Assembly: GCF_028767185.1 (NCBI RefSeq)
Contig: NZ_JARACK010000005.1
Coordinates: 186,001 to 250,000, forward strand
DNA from: Mangrovimonas aestuarii
Lineage (GTDB): Bacteria; Bacteroidota; Bacteroidia; Flavobacteriales; Flavobacteriaceae
Length of the DNA: 64,000 nt
Direction: 5' to 3'
Shown here: positions 18,023 to 28,835 of the stretch, one piece after another
Layout of the letters: each line of letters starts with the position of its first letter
Numbering within the stretch: position 1 is the stretch's first letter
Made by a program: the position numbers and the translations under genes
The notes under the pieces: model-generated
The model's database searches: none
What the model saw: the letters and a program-made list of their open reading frames with translations, nothing else
Told to the model about the DNA's origin: nothing

Positions 18023-21000
18023 ATGAGGAAGATTACTACTCTCGGTTTTATTTATTTATTTGTTGGATTATGTAGTTTACAATTACATGCTATTGGACAT
18101 GAAACTAGACCTTCAATTTTTCAAAGAGATATTAATCTTCAATACGTCATTCCTTTAGTCGATTATAAGGGTGCGGATAATTTCACTTCATCGAGCTCTA
18201 CTTCTTTCATACCCACAGTGAATTGTCAAGACATTACCGTATTTTTAAATGCTTCTGGTCAGGCTTTTATAGCTGAAGATGCTGTTAACAATGGAAGTTC
18301 AGGAAATGGAGCTTTAAGTTTTGATACTGATATCACTGAATTTGATTGTAATGACGTTGGGACTCCAGTAATGGTAACTCTTACTGTAACTGATGCCGAT
18401 GGATCAGACTCTTGCACAGCTACAGTTACTATTTTAGATAACCTAGCACCTATACCAAATGTTTCAAGCCTGCCAACTATCAATGCTCAATGTGAAGTTA
18501 CCAGCCTAACAGCACCAACTGCTACAGACAACTGCGATGGTTCAATTACAGCAATTAACAATGTTACTCTCCCTATCACGTCTCAAGGGGCAACTATAGT
18601 TACTTGGACTTATACAGATAGTCAAGGTAACAGTAGCCAACAGACTCAAAATATTGTCATTGATGATATTACTCTCCCCACGATCAACTGCCCTGCCAAT
18701 ATAGAAGTAACCAACACCCCTACTACTTGTGCTGTTGTTGTGACCTACGCCCCTCCAGTTGGCACAGATAACTGTTCTGGAGCGACAACAACACAAACTG
18801 ATGTTACCGGATTATCATCTGGCAGTGCATTTCCCATAGGAGTTACCACTTTGGAATATACCGTTTCTGATGCAAGCGGAAATACGGCTAATTGTAGTTT
18901 TACGGTAACGGTAAACGATGCGGCAGTAGATGCTGAAGTAGCAATTGATGCTTCTCCTAGCACAACCATTTGCGAAAACACTTCTGTAACCTTTACTGCC
19001 ACACCAACTAATGGCGGTAGTGCTCCAAATTACCAATGGTATTTAAATGGTATCCCAGTTGGATCGAACAGCCCTACCTACACCAACTCTGGCTTGGCAA
19101 ATGCCGATATTGTATATGTGGAAATGACTTCTAGTCTATCGGCCTGTGGTACTACTGTAACTAGTAACACCGTTACAATGACAGTAAACGATGAGCGCCC
19201 TGTTTCATTCAATATCAGTGGTCCCAATACTATCTGTAATGGAGACTCAGCAACTTTCTCGGTAAATCCAGCTGCAATAATAAATGGTAGCGGTTCGTCC
19301 AGTGGTTTTCAATGGACACTTAACGGAACAGCCATATCTGGTGCCAATTCCAGCACTTATAATACTAGCTCCTTAACAGATGGTGATATTATTGATCTAG
19401 AAGTAACTTCATTTGTACAGTGTGCTACACCAGTACCTCAAACTAGTAATAACCCCATTACCGTTACTGTAAACTCATTACCTAATCTAACTACTGATGA
19501 TGGTTCTGTATGTGCTAGCAACCAAACTTCAATCAACCTAAACAGTTTAGTAACTACAGATGGAACAACTGTTACCTTTCACAATTCACTAGCAACAGCA
19601 AATAATGATACAGGTGCAATTAATCCCTTGGTCAGCCCAACTGCGACAACAACATATTACGTAAGAAGTGAATTTGCTACAGGTTGTTATGTAACGGACA
19701 CAATAACCATAGATATTGATTCCTTGCCAACCATTAGTGCTGGCCCAGATCAAGCAATTTGTTTAGGAGACTCTTTTGACCTTAGTACAATTGCAACTGG
19801 AAGTGAACCGCTTACTTACCACAATACGCAATCAGATGCTAATGATGGGATAAACCCCATTTCTCCAAACATTACCCCAAGCGTTACAACGACCTATTAC
19901 GTAAGAAGTGAAAGTGCATCAACCAATTGCTACAATACAGATTCAGTGACCATTACTGTTAACCCATTACCCACACTAAGTACTATAGTCGGATCAGTCT
20001 GCGCCAATGGGCAATCCTCTATCGATTTAAATTCATTGGTTACAACGAATGGTACAACTGTTACCTTTCACCTAACACAAACAGGTGCAGATAACGAAAC
20101 TGGAGTCATCAGTGCAATAGTGAGCCCAACCAGTCCTGAAACTTATTATGTAAGAAGTGAATTGGCTACTGGTTGTTATGTAACAGATGAAATAACTATA
20201 ACAATAGATCCACTACCTCAACTTACAACCTCTAACGGATCTGTTTGTGCTTCTGGGCAATCCAGTATAAACCTCAACGATTTAGTAAACATTAGTGGAG
20301 GAGGAACACTTTCATTTTATACCAGTGAAACCAATGCCAATAATGCCTCATCCGCTATATCTGCAACTGTGTCACCTACCGCACCTACAATTTACTGGGT
20401 AAGAAGCGAATTAGGCACAGGCTGTTATAACACCACTAGTTTACAAATTACTATTGATCCTCTTCCCAATGTTGTAGCTAATGCCACGTCAACACAAATT
20501 TGTATTGGAGATTCAGTTACCTTAACAGGAAGTGGAGCTTCAACCTATTCTTGGGACAATGGTGTATCCGATGGTATTGTATTTAGCCCCGACTCTACGC
20601 AGGACTATACAGTTACAGGAACGGATGAAAATGGGTGTTTCAATACAGACACAATAACTATTACTGTTATTCCCGATGCAACCATCTCACTAGCATCAGG
20701 CAACAACGATCAGGAAGTATGTATAAACTCTAACATTTCTCCAATTGTATTCAATTTAGGGGGAGGTACAACAGGTGCAACTTTTAGTGGTTTGCCTGCA
20801 GGATTTTCGGGAAATTACAATTCTGGAGCCAATACCTATACTATTACAGGTGCTACAGCTGCATCTGGCACCTATAACTACACAGTAAACACAACAGGCT
20901 GTGGTGCGGCCAGTTCAAGTGGTACCATTACCGTTTTTTCTGGCCCACCTGCAGCACCAACAGAAATTTTGGGGGTAACAGGGATTTGTCCACCAACTAC

Positions 21001-24000
21001 TGAAACATACAGCATTACCATTCTAGATCCCTCAACCGTTACCAACATCACATGGACTGCTCCTCCAGGTTTTACTATAGATTCCGGTCAGGGAACTGAG
21101 GAAATCACCCTAACAACAGGTCCAAGCGCTACTTCTGGTAATTTAAGTGTAAGCCTTTCAAACCCATGTGGAACAGACTCTATTAGTATACCTATATCTG
21201 TGGACACATACGCCTATGTTAACGCAGGACCTGATCAATTTGTATGTTCAGACCAAACGGACGTTCAGTTAGCAGGGCTTATAGGAGGCGTTGTAGAACG
21301 CAAAAATCAATTTGAATGGTCAGATGGTGGAATTGGGGGGAGCTTTGACTTTTCAAACGGCAGTCTTAGTGCCCAATTAAATCCTGTGTATTTAATTCCA
21401 GATAGCTTTTCTGGTGGTGTTATAACCATAACCATTTCTACGACTGGAAACATTACTAATAATACCTGTGCAGATGGAGGAACTGTGATCGATAGTATGC
21501 AAATATTCATTCTTGCAGATCCAACTGCCTCTATAAGTGGAAACACAACCCTATGCTCTGGAGGTAATACTAACATAACATTTACTGGAACTCCAAATAC
21601 AACAGCAACTTACAATATCAATGGCGGCAGCAATCAAACCATAGCAGTTGGAGGTAGTGGTATCTCTACAATTAATACTGGAGCATTAACTACAACCACA
21701 ACCTATAATTTGGTTAGCGTTGGATATTCTTCTTCTCCAAGCTGCACTATTCCATTAACTGAAAGTGCCACGATTACCGTTAATGCTCTCAATACTGTCG
21801 AAGCTGGAGGACCAGATACTGTCTGTCAGTCAGCTGCACCATCTCCTATTACCTTATCTGGTGCAAGTTTTGGTGGCGATGCTACTACTGCAGCATGGTC
21901 TGTCACTTCGGGAGGAGGTACATTAAGTACAACGGCTCAAACCCCAAATCCCCAAAATGTCACTTATACACCAGCGTCTGACTTTACAGGAACAGTAACC
22001 CTTACCTTAACAACAAATGCTCCCGGAAGTTGTCCGGCCGTTTCCGATACCAGAACCATTACAATAGAACAAGCCCCTACTGTTGAAGCTGGTAACCCAC
22101 AAGACGTCTGTGCAGGAGAATCAATTGGACTGTCAGGTAGTTTTGAGGGAAGTGCAAGTTCTGTTACCTGGAGCGCTCCTAGTGGTACTTTTTCTGATGC
22201 TTCATCAACAAATACCTCTTATACACCTTCAATAGCTAGTGGAACTGTCATATTAACATTAACAACAAACGATCCAAATGGAAGCTGTACCGCTATAAGT
22301 GACACAGTAGAAATCACCGTATTTGAGACTCCTACAGTAGAAGCAGGAACCAATATAGATGTTTGTGCAGGAGAAACGGTATCTCTTTCGGGTAGTTTTG
22401 GTGGTGGCGCAAGTTCTGCATCTTGGTCTGCTCCCTCTGGTAGTTTTGATAACATTAATAACACTAATACAGAATATACCCCCGGCATTGCTAGCGGCGC
22501 GGTTACACTCACACTCACAACCAATGATCCTAGTGGACCTTGTATTACCGTTTCAGATACGATTACCATTAATGTTTACGAAACACCAACTGTCGATGCT
22601 GGTTCTGATCAAACAATCTGCTCTAATGAAACTGTAATAATGGATGCTACATTAGGTGGAGGAGCCTCATCCGGAACATGGTCTACCAGTGGTAGTGGTT
22701 CATTCAATAACAACACACCTTCTGCAGAATACACACCTAGTGATGCAGACATCGCCAATGGAGGCGTAACTCTAACCTATACTACCAACGATCCTACAGG
22801 GCCATGTGAAAGCGACTCAGATACCATTACCATTACAGTTACTCCGGCACCAATAGTAGAGGCTGGCCCTGACCAAACCATTTGTTCTTCAGATACAGCC
22901 ACAATGAACGCTACCTTAGAAGGAGGAGCTAGCTCTGGAACATGGACTTCCTCAGGTACAGGTACTTTCAATAACAATACTATCAATGCGGTTTATTCCC
23001 CTAGTCCTTCAGACATAAACAATGGTTCGGTAATCCTTACCTATACAACCGACGATCCGTCCGGACCCTGTACGGCAGTTTCGGACGCTATGACTCTTAT
23101 CATAATGGAAGTTCCCTTTATTACAACCGAACCTCAAAATGTCGGAGTCTGTGCAAGTGAATCCGCTAGTTTTACCGTGATTGGTATTGGAGATAATTTA
23201 AGCTTTCAATGGTATAGTGGCACGGCTCCGGGAGGAACACCAATTGTTTCAAACTCCAATATCAGTATTACTTCCAACCCAGAACAAACATCCAGTACCT
23301 TGAGTTTTGCTCAAGCAAACATGAGTGATGCAGACACTTATTATGTAACCATATCGGGAGACGCTTCTTGTCCCACAATCACTTCTGCAGAGGTTACCCT
23401 AAACGTTAACCAAGAAATTGATATTACTTCACAGCCTATTTCTCAAACCTTATGTCAAGGGGAAAATGTAAGTTTTATTGTAGTTGCTGATGGAACCATC
23501 ACTTCATACCAATGGCGTAAAAACGGAGTGGATTTAACGGGAGAAAACAATGCAACTCTTACTCTAAACAACATTACTCCTTCCGACAATGGTAATTATG
23601 ATGTTGTAATAAGTGGTCCTGGAGGGACCTGCCCAAGTGCAACCTCAACTCCAGCCACCTTAACGGTTACCCCTCCACCTACAGCCAACATAAATTATGC
23701 TACCTCTCCTTACTGCGATAATGTTTCTACCGCACAAGCTGTAACTTTAACCGGAACCAATGCCTATGCTGGTGGTATTTATTCTGCACCTGCTGGTTTG
23801 TCAATAAATGCTTCAACAGGAGCTATAATACCATCCACAAGTACTCCAGGAACCTATTTAGTTACCTATACCATTCCTCCATCGGGTGGTTGTGAAGAGG
23901 TTCCCGTAACCACCAATGTTACCATTACCCCCTTACCTGTTGCAAATATTAACTATGACGAGCCTGCTTATTGTGAGACCGATTCCTCCTCAATAACCGT

Positions 24001-27000
24001 TAATTTAACTGGAACAGACAATAGTGGTGGAACTTATTCTGCAAGTCCAGCAGGTTTGGATATCGATACCTCAACAGGAGAAATCTCTGCAGATGAAAGT
24101 GATGTAGGGGATTACACTGTAACTTATACCATCCCAGCCTCTAATGGTTGTGAGGCAGTTATTGTTAGTACAGATATTTCTATTTCTCCATTACCCGTAG
24201 CAACATTTAACTATGGCTCCACTTCTTATTGTGAAAACAGCAGTAATCCATTACCTACCTTCTCTGGAGGAGGCGTTGCTGGTGAATTTACAGCCAATAG
24301 CGGATTAGCTATAAATTCTTCAACAGGTGAAATAGATTTAGCAACAAGTACTCCAGGATCTTATACTGTTACAAATACTATTCTAGGTGTTGGAGGCTGT
24401 AATACAGTATCACATTCTACAACCATCAATATAGATGAAGTAGCTGATGGTGGGACAGTTCAAGGTACTGCTATTGGTCCTGATGGAGAACTCACTACAA
24501 GCTCTGTAGTATTAGTATGTGCTGATTCTACAGGTAGCTTAGAATTAACCGGGGAGTCCGGTGATATAATCCAATGGGAATATTCTACGGACAATGGTCA
24601 AAACTGGACTATCATTAATGATACCTCAAATGCAATTACCTATTCTGGCATTACAGACACAACAATATATAGAGTTTTGATAGATAGTGGCAGTTGTGGT
24701 CAAACTTATTCTGCTTTGGCTGTAATAAGTGTCGTTCCTAACGACTTAAAACCGGACCCAGTTACAGCATCTGCATACACACTTTGTTTGGGGGAATCGT
24801 CAACCTTGACAGCTGAAAGCTCTATTGCCAACGGACAGTTTATTACTGGTGGAAACTTTCAGACTGGACAATTAAACACTCAAGATCCTGATAGCTGGTT
24901 AGTAGACGGAAGCCCTGGAGGATGGACTGCCAATGGAGATAATACTGATCCTCCTCATGATTGGTCCGGTACCAACCCCCATCCCTTTGGTGGAGGTGTT
25001 TTTTTAGATTCTGGAGATCCCAAATTTGCAATAGCTGATGGTAACATTACAACACAACTGGAAACACCTATTTTTAATACTTTTGGACTGGAAGATGCTA
25101 TCTTCGAATTTGATTATGCTTATGTTTTACCTGATGCCTCTGATTATTTTCTTGTTGAAATTTCAATAGATGGTGGAGCCACGTATTTAAGTGTCCCTCT
25201 TTGGGAGGTTAATGGCCCCACTGCTTCTGGAAATTATGATCCTTTCTCAGCAAACCACTTTTCATACGATCTATCCACTTATCCCGGTATTAATCTTGTA
25301 GGTGTACCAGATTTGCGAATCCGTTTTACATTTTCAGGACATACCGATGAAAGTTTAGCAGCTATGGACGGAATTACTCTTCCAGCACCTCCAATCGATA
25401 ATGTTTTAGTATGGACAGAACTTCCTGGTACTACAATGTACTATGAAAATATAATAATGGTTACACCTCCAACTCCAGGTGTTCATTCTTATGCTGTTAC
25501 TTCTTATCTGGTAAATTCTTGTGGATATGCTATTACTGAGGACAACTCAGAATTTGTAGACCTAACTGTTTATGATTACGATATAGCCGATGCCGGAGAA
25601 GATATTATAATCGGACAAGCAGAATGCGGTGTTAATACGGTAACCATCAGCGCGACCCCTTTAACCGGGGTCACCCCAATTCCAGATCCTGACAATCCAG
25701 GTGAAACAATTGATCTTGTCTCTACCGGTGAATGGACCGTAACCTCTGGTCAAGACCCAAGCACCTATAGTTTTGCCGATCCTACAGCCTATAATACCAC
25801 CTTTACGGGTGAAGAAGAAGGCCCCTATATCTTAACATGGACAGTAACACCTCCTGAAGGCTCCCCATGTGAGCCCAGCACGGATTCTATATCTGTTACC
25901 CTTACCAATTGCAGCACATTGGACTTTGATGGTGTGGATGACAACGTGACCTTCAGGAACTATTATAATTTAAGTGGTCCAAATGACCTAAGCGGCACCA
26001 ATGGAGCATTTAGCATAGAACTTTGGTTAAAATCAGAAGCTTCTAATAGCTCGGTACAAACAATAATATCTAAACGTGATGCAACCGATTTTACGCATGG
26101 GTATGATCTTCGTTTGGTAAACAATATGGTCTCATTTCATTGGAACAATACTGGAGTAGTAACTGCCTCTGATCCGATAAGCACTAATAGATGGTACCAT
26201 GTTGCTATTACTTATGACGGGGGAACCTACAATTTATACGTAGATGGAATTTTAGTGGGATCTACATCCAGTAGTTCATCCCCCATCGAAAATAATTTTG
26301 AATGTATCCTTGGTGCAATGGATCAGGCTGCGACTGGAGGGAGTCCCGATCCAGTGAACTACTTTGAGGGTTGGATGGACGAATTGCGAATTTGGAATAC
26401 AGCGCTTACTGTTGAACAAATTAGGTTTATGATGAACCAAGAAGTTGAAAACTTCGGAGGTAATGTAAGAGGTTCTGTCGTTCCAATTGACGCTCCCGGA
26501 CTAACTTGGGCGAACTTTATTGGCTATTACCAAATGAATCAAACGGTAGATATTGTTGGTGGATATATATTACCAAACGCAGGAACCCAAGATGGACGCA
26601 TGCGAAACATAACTACCTGGCAAGAGGAAAATGCGCCTTTACCATATACATCAGATAATAATGGTAATTGGAGGGATACTTCTGCGAGTTCACCTTGGCT
26701 TTGGGGACATAGTGTTTGGGATTACCCCAATGCCTATGGTATTAATGGAGAGCGTATAGACTGGAACATTGTCATTACTTCCCATGATATAGTTTACAAC
26801 CCTGATGATGAGGAATTACAATTACTTGGCCTTTTGGTGAACAGTAATGAAGTGACCATTACTGACAGCACCTCACCCCAAGATGAAACTAATCCAGGAA
26901 ATGGTCTGTTTATCTCACACTATTTAAAATTGGATGGTTCAATAGATTTAATTGGAGAATCTCAATTGGTTCAAAAGCGCTATACGCCATCACAGGTTAG

Positions 27001-28657
27001 TGAAAGTATTTTAGATGTAAACAGTGGTGGTTTTGTTGAACGCGACCAACAAGGAATTTCTATTCTTTACAATTATAACTATTGGAGCAGCCCTGTAAGC
27101 CTTCAAAACACAACTCCCAATAATGCAGATTATACCGTAGCCGATGTTTTAATGGATGGCACCTTCACTGATACCCCCCAAGCTATAACTTGGATTGGAG
27201 GCTATGATGCTAATCCTGGACCACCAATTCAAATTCCTAATTATTGGCTATGGACCTTTAATGCCCTAGCCAATACTTATCTTGAATGGAATCACGTGGG
27301 CAGTACAGGTAACATACCTACAGGTAATGGATATACAATGAAAGGAAGTGGCACTAGTGGTGACTATCAAAATTATGTGTTCAAGGGTAAGCCACATAAC
27401 GGCTCTATTCAAAATAGTGCCACAACATTGGCCAACGGCGAGGAATTCTTGATTGGAAACCCCTATCCGTCTGCCATGGATGCGGATGAGTTTATTAGGG
27501 ACAATATCCCAGGTCCCAATGCAAACCCAAATTCAAGTAATGCTTTTGATGGAACCTTATATTTCTGGGTACATTATCTATCCAACAACTCCCATATTTT
27601 ATTAGAATATGAAGGAGGTTATGCAGCTTACAATTTAAGCGGAGGAGTAGCCCCTACAACTCCACCTATTACCAATGATGGTTATGTAATTAGTAATTTA
27701 GGAACATCTACCTTAGAGCCGGGCCCCTATATACCTGTGGCGCAAGGCTTTTTTGTTGCAGCATTACAACCAGGAACAGGTGGACAGATTAAGTTTGAAA
27801 ATGACCAAAGGGTGTTTGAGAGAGAAACTGGCTCTGGAACATCCGTATTTCTAAGATCGGCCAATAACGAGAATCTCGACAATACGGATGCTATAAAACG
27901 TATCCGGTTTAATTTTACAACCCCAGAAGGAGCTGTCAAACAATTACTGTTAAGCTTTTTACCCAATAATTTGGCCTCAGATGAATTGGATTACGGGTAC
28001 GATGCACCAAACATAATAAGCCCTCCACACGGATTAAATTCAGGTGGTTTTGGTAAAGACTCTGATACAAAACATACAAAACGTTTTCCTAGTGATTTGA
28101 ATTGGGTAATTGATAACAAACCTTACATCATTCAAGGAGTTGGTGACTTTGATAAAACAAAAAAATATCCAATGAATATGACCGTGAAAAATTCAGGAAA
28201 CATCCAAATTGAATTAACTAGTTTAGAGAACTTTAATGAAAACATTAATGTTTACGTATACGATGCCCTCTATGGCACATATACATTAATAAATAATCTT
28301 CCTTACAGAAAATATTTAAAAGCTGAAGACTATAACAATAGATTCTATATTACTTTCACAGAAGATGAAACCCTCAATATTATAGAGGAAACATTAAATA
28401 AAACCATAATCAATTATCTCAATAGTTCTGAAGTTATTTATATAAAAACGCCCCCAGAAGTAAATCCCAAGCAAATTTACTTGATAAATACACTCGGGCA
28501 AACAGTTAGGGCTTGGAACCAAACCAACATAACTCTTTCTAACGAAATGAGAATACCTGTAAATGATCTTTCGGAAGGTAGCTATATAATTCAGTTAATT
28601 ACTGAAGATGGAAAAATAGTCAATAAGAAAATTGTTATATCCAATTCGGCTAATTAA
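18023..28657 (+). CDS. Giant T9SS-secreted adhesin-like protein with HYR, Ig-like, LamG and sorting domains
   Basis: At 3544 residues this is by far the largest gene here. In order: signal peptide (1-23); two to three HYR-like domains (about 70-300, with TATDNCDGS and VGTDNCSG); two Ig-like domains (300-485); four repeats of about 83 residues marked by YYVRSE (485-815); further Ig/PKD-like domains (815-1258); five repeats of about 85-95 residues opening VEAG or VDAG (nt 21797-23115); two Ig domains with QWY/QWR (1699-1886); three repeats of about 86 residues opening ANINY (1887-2140); a jelly-roll-like insert (2280-2460); a LamG domain (2632-2813, DFDGVDDNVTF); a long unassigned part; and a type A T9SS sorting domain (about 3470-3544, GSYIIQLITEDGKIVNKKIVI). 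It should be exported by T9SS and held on the cell surface or released. An adhesive or glycan-binding role is inference from the domains. Confidence 0.93.
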   Translation: MRKITTLGFIYLFVGLCSLQLHAIGHETRPSIFQRDINLQYVIPLVDYKGADNFTSSSSTSFIPTVNCQDITVFLNASGQAFIAEDAVNNGSSGNGALSFDTDITEFDCNDVGTPVMVTLTVTDADGSDSCTATVTILDNLAPIPNVSSLPTINAQCEVTSLTAPTATDNCDGSITAINNVTLPITSQGATIVTWTYTDSQGNSSQQTQNIVIDDITLPTINCPANIEVTNTPTTCAVVVTYAPPVGTDNCSGATTTQTDVTGLSSGSAFPIGVTTLEYTVSDASGNTANCSFTVTVNDAAVDAEVAIDASPSTTICENTSVTFTATPTNGGSAPNYQWYLNGIPVGSNSPTYTNSGLANADIVYVEMTSSLSACGTTVTSNTVTMTVNDERPVSFNISGPNTICNGDSATFSVNPAAIINGSGSSSGFQWTLNGTAISGANSSTYNTSSLTDGDIIDLEVTSFVQCATPVPQTSNNPITVTVNSLPNLTTDDGSVCASNQTSINLNSLVTTDGTTVTFHNSLATANNDTGAINPLVSPTATTTYYVRSEFATGCYVTDTITIDIDSLPTISAGPDQAICLGDSFDLSTIATGSEPLTYHNTQSDANDGINPISPNITPSVTTTYYVRSESASTNCYNTDSVTITVNPLPTLSTIVGSVCANGQSSIDLNSLVTTNGTTVTFHLTQTGADNETGVISAIVSPTSPETYYVRSELATGCYVTDEITITIDPLPQLTTSNGSVCASGQSSINLNDLVNISGGGTLSFYTSETNANNASSAISATVSPTAPTIYWVRSELGTGCYNTTSLQITIDPLPNVVANATSTQICIGDSVTLTGSGASTYSWDNGVSDGIVFSPDSTQDYTVTGTDENGCFNTDTITITVIPDATISLASGNNDQEVCINSNISPIVFNLGGGTTGATFSGLPAGFSGNYNSGANTYTITGATAASGTYNYTVNTTGCGAASSSGTITVFSGPPAAPTEILGVTGICPPTTETYSITILDPSTVTNITWTAPPGFTIDSGQGTEEITLTTGPSATSGNLSVSLSNPCGTDSISIPISVDTYAYVNAGPDQFVCSDQTDVQLAGLIGGVVERKNQFEWSDGGIGGSFDFSNGSLSAQLNPVYLIPDSFSGGVITITISTTGNITNNTCADGGTVIDSMQIFILADPTASISGNTTLCSGGNTNITFTGTPNTTATYNINGGSNQTIAVGGSGISTINTGALTTTTTYNLVSVGYSSSPSCTIPLTESATITVNALNTVEAGGPDTVCQSAAPSPITLSGASFGGDATTAAWSVTSGGGTLSTTAQTPNPQNVTYTPASDFTGTVTLTLTTNAPGSCPAVSDTRTITIEQAPTVEAGNPQDVCAGESIGLSGSFEGSASSVTWSAPSGTFSDASSTNTSYTPSIASGTVILTLTTNDPNGSCTAISDTVEITVFETPTVEAGTNIDVCAGETVSLSGSFGGGASSASWSAPSGSFDNINNTNTEYTPGIASGAVTLTLTTNDPSGPCITVSDTITINVYETPTVDAGSDQTICSNETVIMDATLGGGASSGTWSTSGSGSFNNNTPSAEYTPSDADIANGGVTLTYTTNDPTGPCESDSDTITITVTPAPIVEAGPDQTICSSDTATMNATLEGGASSGTWTSSGTGTFNNNTINAVYSPSPSDINNGSVILTYTTDDPSGPCTAVSDAMTLIIMEVPFITTEPQNVGVCASESASFTVIGIGDNLSFQWYSGTAPGGTPIVSNSNISITSNPEQTSSTLSFAQANMSDADTYYVTISGDASCPTITSAEVTLNVNQEIDITSQPISQTLCQGENVSFIVVADGTITSYQWRKNGVDLTGENNATLTLNNITPSDNGNYDVVISGPGGTCPSATSTPATLTVTPPPTANINYATSPYCDNVSTAQAVTLTGTNAYAGGIYSAPAGLSINASTGAIIPSTSTPGTYLVTYTIPPSGGCEEVPVTTNVTITPLPVANINYDEPAYCETDSSSITVNLTGTDNSGGTYSASPAGLDIDTSTGEISADESDVGDYTVTYTIPASNGCEAVIVSTDISISPLPVATFNYGSTSYCENSSNPLPTFSGGGVAGEFTANSGLAINSSTGEIDLATSTPGSYTVTNTILGVGGCNTVSHSTTINIDEVADGGTVQGTAIGPDGELTTSSVVLVCADSTGSLELTGESGDIIQWEYSTDNGQNWTIINDTSNAITYSGITDTTIYRVLIDSGSCGQTYSALAVISVVPNDLKPDPVTASAYTLCLGESSTLTAESSIANGQFITGGNFQTGQLNTQDPDSWLVDGSPGGWTANGDNTDPPHDWSGTNPHPFGGGVFLDSGDPKFAIADGNITTQLETPIFNTFGLEDAIFEFDYAYVLPDASDYFLVEISIDGGATYLSVPLWEVNGPTASGNYDPFSANHFSYDLSTYPGINLVGVPDLRIRFTFSGHTDESLAAMDGITLPAPPIDNVLVWTELPGTTMYYENIIMVTPPTPGVHSYAVTSYLVNSCGYAITEDNSEFVDLTVYDYDIADAGEDIIIGQAECGVNTVTISATPLTGVTPIPDPDNPGETIDLVSTGEWTVTSGQDPSTYSFADPTAYNTTFTGEEEGPYILTWTVTPPEGSPCEPSTDSISVTLTNCSTLDFDGVDDNVTFRNYYNLSGPNDLSGTNGAFSIELWLKSEASNSSVQTIISKRDATDFTHGYDLRLVNNMVSFHWNNTGVVTASDPISTNRWYHVAITYDGGTYNLYVDGILVGSTSSSSSPIENNFECILGAMDQAATGGSPDPVNYFEGWMDELRIWNTALTVEQIRFMMNQEVENFGGNVRGSVVPIDAPGLTWANFIGYYQMNQTVDIVGGYILPNAGTQDGRMRNITTWQEENAPLPYTSDNNGNWRDTSASSPWLWGHSVWDYPNAYGINGERIDWNIVITSHDIVYNPDDEELQLLGLLVNSNEVTITDSTSPQDETNPGNGLFISHYLKLDGSIDLIGESQLVQKRYTPSQVSESILDVNSGGFVERDQQGISILYNYNYWSSPVSLQNTTPNNADYTVADVLMDGTFTDTPQAITWIGGYDANPGPPIQIPNYWLWTFNALANTYLEWNHVGSTGNIPTGNGYTMKGSGTSGDYQNYVFKGKPHNGSIQNSATTLANGEEFLIGNPYPSAMDADEFIRDNIPGPNANPNSSNAFDGTLYFWVHYLSNNSHILLEYEGGYAAYNLSGGVAPTTPPITNDGYVISNLGTSTLEPGPYIPVAQGFFVAALQPGTGGQIKFENDQRVFERETGSGTSVFLRSANNENLDNTDAIKRIRFNFTTPEGAVKQLLLSFLPNNLASDELDYGYDAPNIISPPHGLNSGGFGKDSDTKHTKRFPSDLNWVIDNKPYIIQGVGDFDKTKKYPMNMTVKNSGNIQIELTSLENFNENINVYVYDALYGTYTLINNLPYRKYLKAEDYNNRFYITFTEDETLNIIEETLNKTIINYLNSSEVIYIKTPPEVNPKQIYLINTLGQTVRAWNQTNITLSNEMRIPVNDLSEGSYIIQLITEDGKIVNKKIVISNSAN
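19480..20460 (+). repeat. Four tandem ~83-residue protein repeats
   Basis: Inside the giant gene, units begin near 19480, 19730, 19966 and 20211. Units share VCAxxQxSIxLNxLV at the start and YYVRSExATGCYxTD at the end, closed by IDPLP or similar. The second unit is the most diverged (ICLGDSFDLS). DNA identity is visibly lower than protein similarity, so the duplication is not recent. Confidence 0.8.
21797..23116 (+). repeat. Five tandem 85-95-residue protein repeats
   Basis: Units start at 21797, 22082, 22337, 22592 and 22856, each opening VEAG or VDAG. Units 2 and 3 are exactly 255 bases apart and share VCAGE, SGSF and TLTTNDP. Units 4 and 5 share DQTICS, ASSGTW and LTYTT. The pairing suggests stepwise duplication of a PKD/Ig-like domain. 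Confidence 0.85.
23683..24440 (+). repeat. Three tandem ~86-residue protein repeats
   Basis: Three units open with ANINY, ANINY and ATFNY, each with a Cys in YC, a GLxIxxSTGEI-type motif and a closing GC. This motif (STGxI near the middle) is a common element of secreted Bacteroidota proteins. The units end with PLPV, which links to the next. Confidence 0.8.
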
Positions 28658-28683
28658 CTTCACAATTAATCTTCCTTACCTAT

Positions 28684-28735
28684 CAAAGGCTCAAATATTT
28701 ATTATAACAATAAAGCTTGAGCCTTTGTTATTTAA
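28684..28735 (+). terminator. Terminator of the giant gene
   Basis: CAAAGGCTCAA (28684-28694) pairs perfectly with TTGAGCCTTTG (28717-28727); the 22-base loop is AT-rich and TTATTTAA follows. It starts 27 bases after the stop codon. Confidence 0.7.
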
Positions 28736-28809
28736 CCTTATTCACAAATAATCGCCTAAATAAAAACCTGACAAACCAAAAGCAAAATTAATATTTGTTT
28801 AACACCCTA

Positions 28810-28829
28810 AGTTCGTTTTAAACCGAACT
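28810..28829. promoter_or_regulatory. 20-bp near-palindrome, candidate operator of the GbsR-like regulator
   Basis: AGTTCGTTTTAAACCGAACT is symmetric except for one base pair (T at position 7 against C at position 14). It ends 6 bases before a TAnnTTTG element and 37 bases before the regulator ATG. Such a site is what a dimeric MarR/GbsR-type repressor would bind to control its own operon. Binding is inference. Confidence 0.6.
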
Positions 28830-28835
28830 AATCGG

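Noticed and set aside
22219-22569. 116-codon reading frame on the minus strand inside the giant gene
   Set aside because: It is antisense to the repeat region, has biased Val/Leu/Ser composition produced by the opposite strand's Thr-rich codons, and no start context.
19480-24440. Regularly spaced repeats that might suggest a CRISPR array
   Set aside because: The repeats are about 250-290 bases, encode similar protein domains in one frame, and lack identical short repeats with unique spacers.
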